DNA from: an uncultured Devosia sp.
GTDB taxonomy: Bacteria; Pseudomonadota; Alphaproteobacteria; Rhizobiales; Devosiaceae
Length of the DNA stretch: 5,470 bases
NCBI GenBank assembly: GCA_946480655.1
Contig: CAMLKN010000166.1
Coordinates: forward strand, 1 to 5,470
Direction: 5' to 3'
The notes under the pieces were generated by a model. The model had not been told where the DNA came from. It searched no databases and saw only the letters and a program-made list of their open reading frames with translations. Positions 1-5,470 of this stretch are shown piece by piece (the stretch's first letter is position 1; the number at the start of each line of letters is the position of its first letter). The position numbers and the translations under genes are program-made.

Positions 1-1727
1 TCGCGGATGCGCTTCTTGAGCTTGCCCTTCTTGGCCTGCCAGGCCACGCCACCGAGCTTATCCAGCGTGACGGAGGCGTCGTCGGAGCCGTAGCGCGTCA
101 GTAGTTCGATATTCTCGACCGGCAGGTAGAGTTTGGTATCGCCCGCATATTGCAGCTCGACACATTCATGCGGCGCGCCGCCTGCCTCGATCACCTTGAG
201 GCCGATAAAGCGCCCGATACCGTGGTCGACATGCACGACCAGGTCGCCCGCCGACAGCGACGCCGCTTCGGTCAGCGCATCCGAGGCCTTCTTCTTGCGC
301 TGTGGCCTGAGGATGCGCTCGCCCAGGATGTCCTGCTCGGAAAGCACCAGCAGGTCCTTGGTCTCGAAGCCGGTTTCGAGCGGCAGCACAACGAGCGAAG
401 TCGTCGCCGCGCTGGTAGTCTCGGCATCCCGCCAGTTTTCCGCCAAGCGCGGGTTGGTGAGCCCGTGGTCCTTGAGCACCTGCGCCATGCGGTCGCGCGT
501 ACCGGCGCTCCAGCAGGCAATAATCGCCCTCCGCCCTGACCGCCGCTCGGCCAGCAGGCGGTCGACTACGGCCTGGAACAGATTGACGTCGGACGCCGCA
601 CGTTCGGCCGCAAAGCTCGGCGCAATATGCCCGCCCGCATCGTCGCCCCGCGCCGTGTTCGGCGACAGGAAAGGCGAGAACTGGACGACGGAAGCACCCG
701 CCAGTTCCACCGGCGCCGCATCGAGATCGTAGAGCAGGTCCGGCTTGATCGGCTTGTAGGGTGCAGCCGCGCCGGCCACCTTGGGCGCCAAGCGCGCCGC
801 CTCGCGCGCCTCGTAATAATCCCGGATCTGCGTCGCACGCTCGGCATAGGCCTCGGGGACCTGCTCGTCGTAGACAAATGGCGCATCGCCGACATAATCC
901 GCCAGGCGATCCATGTGGTCGTAGAAGAAGGGCAACCAGTGCTCTGTACCCGAATAACGCGATCCGCCGCTCACGCTGGCATAGAGCGTGTCGTCGACTG
1001 TATTGCCGCCAAAGGCGGCGGTGTAGTTCTGGCGGAAGCGGCGAATGGTCTCTTCGTTGAGCACGACCTCGCTCATCGGCGTCAGGTCGATACGCTTCAA
1101 TGTCCCCGTCGTCCGTTGGCTGTCCGGATCAAAGGTGCGGATCGATTCGAGCTGGCTGCCAAAGAAATCGAAGCGCAGCGGCGCCTCCGACCCTGCCGGG
1201 AACAGGTCCACCAAACCGCCACGCACCGCGAACTCGCCGCTCTCGCGGACGGTCGGCACCCTCAGGTAGCCATTGTTGGCGGCCCAGGCGACCAGCTTGT
1301 CACTGTCGACGACACGGCCCACCACTGCGGAAAAACTCATCGTCTCGACGAGGTCGCGCGGCGGCAGTTTCTGGATCAGCGCATTGACCGCCGTCAACAC
1401 TACCGCTCCCCTGGCCCCGGCCGTCAGTGCGGCAAGCGCATTCATGCGCGCGGCAATCGTCACTGTATTGGGCGAGACGCGATCATAGGGAAGGCAATCC
1501 CAGGCAGGCAGCGTCAGGATCGTGTGGCCGGGGAGCATGGCGCCCAGCACTTCGGCCATGCGCTGCATGCGCCGGCCGTCCCGCGCCACGAAGACCAGGC
1601 TCGCCGTATCGTCCGGCGCGTCCTTGAGCCGCTGCTCGACAAGCCGCGCCAGCACCATGGGCTGCATGCCGTCCGGCACATTCGAAATGGTGCGCAGCGT
1701 TGGCGCCGCGCCAGCGACTACGTTCAT
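1..1727 (-). CDS. mfd: Transcription-repair coupling factor Mfd, N-terminal half (3' end cut by window edge)
   Basis: Mfd recognises RNA polymerase stalled at a DNA lesion, pushes it off using an ATP-driven translocase, and recruits UvrA for nucleotide excision repair. The frame is open from the ATG at 1727 to the left edge, giving 575 codons of a protein usually near 1150. Visible parts are the UvrB-like N-terminal module, with LPAWDCLPYDRVSPN at about residues 73-87 and FAVRGGLVDLFPAG at about 166-179, and then the CarD-like RNA polymerase interaction domain, with VVHVDHGIGRF ending at about residue 507 followed by VENIELLTRYGSDD. The sequence stops just before the helicase motor, so no Walker A or DEEQ motif can be checked here. 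The start is set by the ATGA overlap with sdhE (ATG 1727-1725, stop 1726-1724), which implies translational coupling and a shared mRNA. No frameshift or in-frame stop was found. The family assignment is secure. Confidence 0.97.
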   Translation of the reverse strand, partial: MNVVAGAAPTLRTISNVPDGMQPMVLARLVEQRLKDAPDDTASLVFVARDGRRMQRMAEVLGAMLPGHTILTLPAWDCLPYDRVSPNTVTIAARMNALAALTAGARGAVVLTAVNALIQKLPPRDLVETMSFSAVVGRVVDSDKLVAWAANNGYLRVPTVRESGEFAVRGGLVDLFPAGSEAPLRFDFFGSQLESIRTFDPDSQRTTGTLKRIDLTPMSEVVLNEETIRRFRQNYTAAFGGNTVDDTLYASVSGGSRYSGTEHWLPFFYDHMDRLADYVGDAPFVYDEQVPEAYAERATQIRDYYEAREAARLAPKVAGAAAPYKPIKPDLLYDLDAAPVELAGASVVQFSPFLSPNTARGDDAGGHIAPSFAAERAASDVNLFQAVVDRLLAERRSGRRAIIACWSAGTRDRMAQVLKDHGLTNPRLAENWRDAETTSAATTSLVVLPLETGFETKDLLVLSEQDILGERILRPQRKKKASDALTEAASLSAGDLVVHVDHGIGRFIGLKVIEAGGAPHECVELQYAGDTKLYLPVENIELLTRYGSDDASVTLDKLGGVAWQAKKGKLKKRIR

Positions 1728-2002
1728 TTTTCGATCCGGGCCTGATGATCGGCAATCACGAGGTCCAGGAATGCGCGGTCCACATGCGCCGGCGGCTCTT
1801 CCTGTCGCATCACCCACTTGAGCAGCGGCGGGTCTTCCTCGTTCATCAAGGCTTCCAGGCGGTCGAGCTCTGCCACGCCATAGGCATCGACATTGGCATC
1901 GGCAAAGGGGCCCAGAATCAGGTCCATCTCCTTGGTGCCCCGGTGCCAGGCCCGGTAACGCAGGCGCTTGCGGCGAATAGCAATGTCCTCACCGGCCGTC
2001 AT
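1724..2002 (-). CDS. sdhE: Succinate dehydrogenase assembly factor SdhE (SDHAF2/Sdh5, former DUF339 family)
   Basis: This is a small cytoplasmic helical protein that promotes covalent attachment of FAD to the flavoprotein subunit SdhA, and in some bacteria also to FrdA. The product is 92 residues, normal for the family. The diagnostic RGxxE motif is present as R21-G22-T23-K24-E25 within WHRGTKEMDLILG, preceded by the usual basic stretch RRKRLRYRAW. A downstream acidic segment, LMNEEDPPLLKWVM, is also typical. The ATG at 2002 is chosen because family members begin about ten residues before the RR(K/R)RL stretch. The frame stays open further upstream (ATG at 2044, TTG at 2056), but that extension has no family resemblance. 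The Shine-Dalgarno is weak (only GGGTG close to the start). The stop overlaps the mfd start by 4 bp, so sdhE is the first gene of an sdhE-mfd unit. Pairing respiration assembly with repair probably reflects conserved order rather than shared function. Confidence 0.95.
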   Translation of the reverse strand: MTAGEDIAIRRKRLRYRAWHRGTKEMDLILGPFADANVDAYGVAELDRLEALMNEEDPPLLKWVMRQEEPPAHVDRAFLDLVIADHQARIEK

Positions 2003-2054
2003 TTGACACCCATGATCCAAATTCTGTTCTCGATTTGGACGCATGTTTACGCGC

Positions 2055-2101
2055 AAAAAACCGCTATGTCACGGCCTCATCGGCCGTGTCAAACAGTGCG
2101 G
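2055..2101 (-). terminator. Probable intrinsic terminator after the small membrane-protein gene
   Basis: Read on the minus strand, this segment starts 13 nt after the TAG stop of the small gene. It holds an inner 7-bp stem CACGGCC/GGCCGTG with a 5-nt loop (2070-2088). An outer 4-bp stem CCGC/GCGG (2098-2101 with 2061-2064) lies directly against a run of six T (2060-2055). The internal loop between the two stems makes the structure imperfect. If it works, it separates the small gene from sdhE-mfd, and the sdhE promoter must then lie in the roughly 50 bp between the T-run and the sdhE start. I see no convincing -35/-10 pair there. Confidence 0.5.
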
Positions 2102-2113
2102 GCAGCCACTCGT

Positions 2114-2263
2114 CTAAACGATCCCGGTCAGCTTCAGCAGGCCATAGACGGCCAACCACGACAGGACGGCCAGAACCACGATGATCGTGACACGATTGAC
2201 AAGTCTGAGTCTGCGCTTTCGGGCCTCGGCCGGGGGCCCGGCCAGGTCATTTGCCCTCTGCAA
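2114..2263 (-). CDS. Small single-pass membrane protein (49 aa), TTG start, function unknown
   Basis: I do not recognise a named family. The predicted product is 49 residues. It has a polar, proline-containing N-terminus (residues 1-14), then a strongly basic patch ARKRRLRLVNR (14-24), then a hydrophobic stretch of about 19 residues (VTIIVVLAVLSWLAVYGLL, 25-43) and a short tail ending LTGIV. By the positive-inside rule the N-terminus should face the cytoplasm. The start is well constrained: an in-frame TAA lies at 2284-2282, no ATG or GTG lies between it and the basic patch, and the TTG at 2263-2261 follows GAGGAGG (2275-2269) at a 5-nt spacing. A terminator-like hairpin follows the stop. The gene lies upstream of sdhE-mfd on the same strand and diverges from recG. 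Base composition matches its neighbours, with no sign of transfer. The main doubt is its small size in GC-rich DNA, but the start signal, the membrane segment and the terminator agree. Confidence 0.62.
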   Translation of the reverse strand: MQRANDLAGPPAEARKRRLRLVNRVTIIVVLAVLSWLAVYGLLKLTGIV

Positions 2264-2268
2264 ACCAA

Positions 2269-2275
2269 CCTCCTC
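2269..2275 (-). promoter_or_regulatory. Strong Shine-Dalgarno for the TTG-started small gene
   Basis: GAGGAGG lies 5 nt upstream of the TTG start at 2263 on the minus strand. It is the best ribosome-binding site among the starts visible in the window and decides the start of the small membrane protein. Its first four bases (GAGG, 2275-2272) can also pair with CCTC at 2299-2296 in the leader hairpin. Confidence 0.6.
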
Positions 2276-2299
2276 GAGGGATTAAATTCCCTTCTGAGG
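2272..2299 (-). promoter_or_regulatory. Leader hairpin overlapping the Shine-Dalgarno of the small gene
   Basis: In the minus-strand transcript, CCTC (2299-2296) can pair with GAGG (2275-2272), and GGGA (2291-2288) with TCCC (2281-2278). This gives an 8-bp stem interrupted by an asymmetric internal loop (4 nt and 2 nt), closed by a 6-nt AT-rich loop. The 3' arm contains half of the GAGGAGG ribosome-binding site, so the fold could reduce translation. The same bases form a hairpin on the plus strand. Function is inferred from structure only. Confidence 0.35.
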
Positions 2300-2305
2300 A
2301 CGACA

Positions 2306-2328
2306 CTGCGCCGCGGCGCAGCCTTTTT
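2306..2328 (+). terminator. Terminator-like GC-rich palindrome followed by T-run
   Basis: A perfect 16-bp palindrome, CTGCGCCGCGGCGCAG (2306-2321), is followed on the plus strand by CC and five T (2324-2328), the layout of an intrinsic terminator. No plus-strand gene ends just upstream. If real, it would end an antisense or small RNA transcript that crosses the start of the small gene. Otherwise the palindrome may act as a hairpin in the minus-strand leader of that gene, or as a protein-binding site. Confidence 0.35.
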
Positions 2329-2350
2329 CAACACGGACTTTGGTCCAAAA

Positions 2351-2364
2351 ATGATCGTGATCAA
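2351..2364. promoter_or_regulatory. FNR/FixK-like dyad (candidate operator)
   Basis: On the minus strand the site reads TTGAT-CACG-ATCAT, matching nine of ten fixed positions of the TTGAT-N4-ATCAA box used by the CRP/FNR-family regulators FnrL and FixK in alphaproteobacteria. It lies in the divergent region about 90 bp before the recG start and about 90 bp before the small-gene start, so it could serve either. No good -35/-10 elements were found beside it. A chance match cannot be excluded. Confidence 0.28.
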
Positions 2365-2371
2365 TCTCGGC

Positions 2372-2383
2372 GCAGATATCTGC
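2372..2383. repeat. Perfect 12-bp palindrome
   Basis: GCAGATATCTGC is fully self-complementary and lies in the non-coding region 73 bp upstream of the recG start. It could be an operator half-site pair or a small cruciform, but no known regulator consensus was recognised. It is listed as a structure only. Confidence 0.35.
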
Positions 2384-2455
2384 CCCGCATTCCGCCCGGC
2401 GCGATGATGTGCACAATGTCGGCCCGAGAATCGTGGCCTGAGGAATGCCCGTCCA

Positions 2456-4564
2456 ATGTCGCGCCCTGACAGCCTCCGGCCGCTATTCGCTTCGCTCCAC
2501 GCCATCAAGGGCGTGGGCGACAAGCTGGCCGCGCTCCTGACCCGGTTTTTCGGGGCGCCAGAGGGGCAGGAAGCCATCGTCCTCGACGTGCTCATGCACA
2601 TGCCCTCTGGTGTTGTCGACCGCCGTCGCCAGGTCGGCATAGCGGAAGCGTATCTCAACCAAGTCGTCACGCTGCGCCTCCATATCGACCGCCACCAGCC
2701 CCCGCCGCGTGGCAAGCCGCATATTCCTCACCGCGTCTTTGCACATGACGAGACCGGGGAAATCCAGCTCGTCTTCTTCCGCGCCCAGGGCGGCTGGGTC
2801 GAGCGCGCCTTGCCCGTCGGCGAGGAGCGCTATGTCTCGGGCCAGATCGGTTTCTTCAATGGCGAAAAGCAGATCACACATCCCGACTATGTCGTCGAAC
2901 CCGACAAGTTCGCCACCCTTCCCCTGGTGGAGCCGGTCTACCCGCTGACCAGCGGCCTCTCCTCCAAGGCCCTCGCCAAGCTCGTGCGGCAGGCCGTCGA
3001 GGCCGTTCCAGACCTGCCGGAATGGATTGGCGCCGAAACCATGACCCAGCGCAAGTGGCCAACCTTTTCTGCCGCCATGCGCAGCGTCCACCTGCCTGCG
3101 AACCCAGACGAGGCCCAGCTCTGGTCCCCTGCCCGCCAGCGCCTCGCCTATGACGAATACCTCGCCGGCCAGTTGACCCTGCAATTGATCCGCTCCAGCA
3201 TGGTTTCGGCCCGCGGCGTCCCCCGCACGTTCACCGGCGACATCACCAGCCGCTTGGCCGCCGCCCTGCCCTTCGCCCTCACCGATGGCCAGAAACAGGC
3301 GCTAGAAGAAATCAGGGCCGACCTCTCGGCCCCCGACCGCATGTCGCGCCTGCTGCAGGGCGATGTGGGTTCCGGCAAGACCGTGGTTGCCCTCATGGCC
3401 ATGGCGGCCATGGCCGAAAGCGGTGCCCAATCCACCCTGATGGCCCCTACCGAACTGCTGGCCAGCCAGCATTTCCGCACGATCGAGCCACTCTGCAGGG
3501 CCGCTGGCCTCACCTGCGCGCTGCTCACCGGCAAGATGCCTGCCGCCGAGCGCCGCGCCATTATGGCCGGCCTCGCCAATGGCTCCATCGCCATCGCCGT
3601 GGGCACCCACGCGCTCTTCCAGTCCGATATTATCTTCCACGACCTCGGCCTCACGGTCGTCGATGAACAACACCGCTTCGGAGTCCACCAGCGCCTCGCT
3701 TTGTCGGAAAAGGGCCGCCACACCGACCTCCTGGTCATGACCGCGACACCTATCCCTCGGACGTTGGTCCTCACCCATTTCGGCGATATGGCCGTCAGCG
3801 TCCTCCGGGAGAAGCCGCGCGGTCGCCAGCCCATCGACACGGCCGTTATGTCCATTGGCGACTACCCCAGGGTCGTATCCCGTCTCCAGTCACGTCTGGC
3901 CGATGGTGCCCAGGCCTATTGGGTCTGCCCCTTGGTCGAGGAAAGCGAGACATTGGAGGTCGTCTCAGCCGAGGACCGCTTCGCCGAATTGCGCAAGGTT
4001 TTTGGCGACCAGGTCGCCCTGGTCCACGGCCGCATGTCTGCGGCCGCCAAGCAGGAGGTCATGGCGCGCTTCAAGGCCAACGAGATCAAGCTGCTGGTCG
4101 CCACAACGGTCATTGAAGTCGGCGTCGACGTCCCCAACGCCACCATCATGATCATCGAGCACGCGGAGCGTTTCGGCCTCGCCCAGCTCCACCAGTTGCG
4201 CGGACGCGTCGGCCGCGGCTCACAACGCTCCGCCTGCCTGCTGCTTTACAAGGACCCGCTTTCGGAAACCGCCAAGGCCCGGCTGGAAACCATCAAATCC
4301 ACCGAAGACGGCTTCGAAATCGCCGAGCGCGACCTCGAGCTTCGCGGCCAGGGCGACGTCCTGGGCACCCGCCAATCCGGCATGCCCGGCTATCGCCTTG
4401 CCGTGCCGGACGTGCACCGCCACCTGCTCGAATTCGCCCATGACGACGCCAGGGCCCTGCTCGCCCGCAACCCCGGTCTCATCGGCCCCGAAGGCGAGGC
4501 TGCGCGTACCTTGCTCTACCTTTTCCGCAAGGATCTCGCGATCCCGCTGATCCGGGCAGGGTGA
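2456..4564 (+). CDS. recG: ATP-dependent DNA helicase/translocase RecG
   Basis: RecG is a superfamily 2 double-strand DNA translocase that reverses stalled replication forks and branch-migrates Holliday junctions, D-loops and R-loops in the cytoplasm. The product is 702 residues (E. coli RecG is 693) and complete. The N-terminal part carries the OB-fold wedge region, roughly residues 60-165 and including LVFFRAQGGW near 105-114. Motor motifs follow in order: LTDGQKQALEEI from 275; Walker A GDVGSGKT at 302-309; Walker B DEQHRFG at 403-409; TATPIPRT from 429; and motif VI LRGRVGRG ending at 588. After these comes the translocation (TRG) motif ERDLELRGQGDVLGTRQSG at 624-642, a feature shared with Mfd. 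The ATG at 2456 is preceded by GAGGA (2440-2444) at a slightly long 11-nt spacing. The nearby ATG at 2445 is out of frame. The gene is divergent from the small gene and sdhE-mfd, and its stop is 3 bp from that of glmS. No key residue is missing. Confidence 0.98.
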   Translation: MSRPDSLRPLFASLHAIKGVGDKLAALLTRFFGAPEGQEAIVLDVLMHMPSGVVDRRRQVGIAEAYLNQVVTLRLHIDRHQPPPRGKPHIPHRVFAHDETGEIQLVFFRAQGGWVERALPVGEERYVSGQIGFFNGEKQITHPDYVVEPDKFATLPLVEPVYPLTSGLSSKALAKLVRQAVEAVPDLPEWIGAETMTQRKWPTFSAAMRSVHLPANPDEAQLWSPARQRLAYDEYLAGQLTLQLIRSSMVSARGVPRTFTGDITSRLAAALPFALTDGQKQALEEIRADLSAPDRMSRLLQGDVGSGKTVVALMAMAAMAESGAQSTLMAPTELLASQHFRTIEPLCRAAGLTCALLTGKMPAAERRAIMAGLANGSIAIAVGTHALFQSDIIFHDLGLTVVDEQHRFGVHQRLALSEKGRHTDLLVMTATPIPRTLVLTHFGDMAVSVLREKPRGRQPIDTAVMSIGDYPRVVSRLQSRLADGAQAYWVCPLVEESETLEVVSAEDRFAELRKVFGDQVALVHGRMSAAAKQEVMARFKANEIKLLVATTVIEVGVDVPNATIMIIEHAERFGLAQLHQLRGRVGRGSQRSACLLLYKDPLSETAKARLETIKSTEDGFEIAERDLELRGQGDVLGTRQSGMPGYRLAVPDVHRHLLEFAHDDARALLARNPGLIGPEGEAARTLLYLFRKDLAIPLIRAG

Positions 4565-4567
4565 CCC

Positions 4568-5470
4568 CTACTCCACCGTCACCGACTTCGCCAGGTTCCG
4601 CGGCTGGTCCACGTCCGTGCCCATGAACACAGCCGTGTGGTAGGCCAGCAACTGCACTGGAATGGTGGCCAGGATCGGCGCCACGAAGGAATGCACATGC
4701 GGGATCTTGATGATGTCCGCCACGCCGTGCCCCACGCTTTCGGCCCCCTCCTCGTCCGTGATGAGGATGATCTTGCCGCCGCGCGCCGCCACTTCCTGCA
4801 TGTTGGAGAGGGTCTTGTCGACCAGCTCATCGGACGGCGCGACCACGATCACCGGCATGGCCTCGTCAACCAGCGCGATCGGCCCATGCTTCAGCTCACC
4901 TGCCGCATACCCTTCGGCATGGATGTAGCTGATTTCCTTGAGCTTTAGCGCACCTTCCATTGCCACCGGGAACATGGCCCCGCGTCCCAGATAGAGCACA
5001 TCCTTTGCCTTGGAGAGGCGCTTGGAAATGTCGACGATCTGCTCCTCGGCACCCAAGGCTGCCGACACCGCGGACGGCAGCGCCGTCAGCGCCCGCACCA
5101 GTTCGGTCTCCTGCTCGCCGCTCAATACGCCACGCGCCCGACCAGCCGCGATGGCGAGGCTCGCCAGTGCGGTCAGCTGCGCCGTCAGCGCCTTGGTCGA
5201 AGCCACGCCGATCTCCGGACCGCACAGGATCGGGAAGACCACGCCACTCTCGCGCGCAATGGTCGATTCCACCGTGTTGACGAGGCTCGCAACATGCTGC
5301 CCCTGCCCGGCGCAATAGCGCAGGGCCGCCAGCGTGTCGGCCGTCTCGCCCGACTGCGAGATGAACAACGACAACCCGCCCTTTTCCAGCGGCGGCTCGC
5401 GATAGCGGAACTCGGATGCCACATCGATATCGACCGGCAGCCTTGCGAAACGCTCGAACCAGTATTTGGC
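4568..5470 (-). CDS. glmS: Glutamine--fructose-6-phosphate aminotransferase (isomerizing), C-terminal isomerase part (5' end cut by window edge)
   Basis: GlmS makes glucosamine-6-phosphate from fructose-6-phosphate and glutamine, the first committed step toward UDP-GlcNAc for peptidoglycan and lipopolysaccharide. The window holds the last 300 codons, reading in frame from the right edge to TAG at 4570-4568. The glutaminase half, with its N-terminal cysteine, lies outside. Two SIS domains are visible. The first has SQSGETADT, with S38-Q39-S40 and T43 of this fragment matching the phosphate-binding S347-Q348-S349 and T352 of E. coli. The second has KLKEISY, with the base E179 (E. coli E488), and GELKHGP, with H195 (E. 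coli H504). The C-terminus DQPRNLAKSVTVE carries K295 (E. coli K603), which closes the active site and the ammonia channel. All these residues are intact. A GTG at 5422 inside the fragment is an ordinary valine codon, not the start. The gene is convergent with recG, and no terminator is visible in the 3-bp gap. Confidence 0.98.
   Translation of the reverse strand, partial: AKYWFERFARLPVDIDVASEFRYREPPLEKGGLSLFISQSGETADTLAALRYCAGQGQHVASLVNTVESTIARESGVVFPILCGPEIGVASTKALTAQLTALASLAIAAGRARGVLSGEQETELVRALTALPSAVSAALGAEEQIVDISKRLSKAKDVLYLGRGAMFPVAMEGALKLKEISYIHAEGYAAGELKHGPIALVDEAMPVIVVAPSDELVDKTLSNMQEVAARGGKIILITDEEGAESVGHGVADIIKIPHVHSFVAPILATIPVQLLAYHTAVFMGTDVDQPRNLAKSVTVE

Noticed and set aside
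627..1745. Plus-strand open frame of 372 codons opposite mfd
   Set aside because: It is codon-for-codon antisense to the verified mfd frame. GC-rich codon use removes stops on the opposite strand. The product is arginine- and histidine-rich with no recognisable domain, and it has no good start signal.
2026..2040. Possible LexA (SOS) box before sdhE-mfd
   Set aside because: The sequence reads GTTC-N7-GGAC, with two mismatches in the second half of the alphaproteobacterial GTTC-N7-GTTC box, so SOS control is not supported.
2003..2056. N-terminal extension of sdhE using the ATG at 2044 or TTG at 2056
   Set aside because: The extra residues have no likeness to SdhE proteins and no ribosome-binding site precedes either codon. 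The ATG at 2002 gives the normal family length.
1700..2407. Plus-strand 235-codon frame spanning sdhE and the intergenic region
   Set aside because: It overlaps sdhE antisense, crosses the proposed terminator and both hairpins, and has no family resemblance.
2134..2715. Minus-strand 193-codon frame across the small gene, the intergenic region and the recG start
   Set aside because: It starts inside recG, its product is low-complexity and arginine/serine/proline-rich, and its frame conflicts with the better-supported TTG gene at 2263.
2483..3184. Minus-strand 233-codon frame opposite recG
   Set aside because: It is the antisense mirror of the recG N-terminal codons, with no independent start signal or domain.
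5420..5422. GTG at 5422 as the start of a 284-residue protein
   Set aside because: The reading frame continues upstream to the right edge with typical GlmS sequence (AKYWFERFARLPVDIDVA), so this is an internal valine codon.

Overview
The window is GC-rich chromosomal DNA from an alphaproteobacterium, most likely Hyphomicrobiales (Rhizobiales). A Devosia-like organism fits by eye, but this is not proven. The evidence is the set mfd, sdhE, recG and glmS lying side by side, the alphaproteobacterial style of the proteins (for example the Mfd GGAPHEC and VENIELLTRYGSDD segments), and strong G/C bias at third codon positions. No mobile element, CRISPR array, tRNA or rRNA is visible.

Layout from left to right. 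Positions 1-1727, minus strand: the N-terminal half of mfd (transcription-repair coupling factor), whose 3' half lies beyond the left edge. Positions 1724-2002, minus: sdhE, the succinate dehydrogenase flavinylation factor, overlapping mfd through an ATGA junction. Positions 2003-2113: a short gap with a probable terminator for the gene to its right and the presumed sdhE-mfd promoter. Positions 2114-2263, minus: a TTG-started 49-residue single-pass membrane protein that an ATG-only gene caller would miss. Positions 2264-2455: a divergent intergenic region dense in inverted repeats: one hairpin overlapping the small gene's Shine-Dalgarno, a 16-bp GC palindrome followed by a T-run, an FNR/FixK-like dyad and a 12-bp palindrome. 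Positions 2456-4564, plus: complete recG. Positions 4568-5470, minus: the C-terminal 300 residues of glmS, convergent with recG and separated from it by 3 bp.

Functionally, recG (fork reversal and branch migration) and mfd (removal of stalled RNA polymerase and recruitment of repair) both keep DNA passable and share the same translocase lineage. sdhE belongs to respiration and glmS to cell-wall and amino-sugar precursor synthesis. They look like conserved neighbours rather than one pathway. The four named genes are ordinary housekeeping genes. The less explained material is the 2003-2455 interval with its microprotein and structured leader. I found no clear evidence of a large new system.
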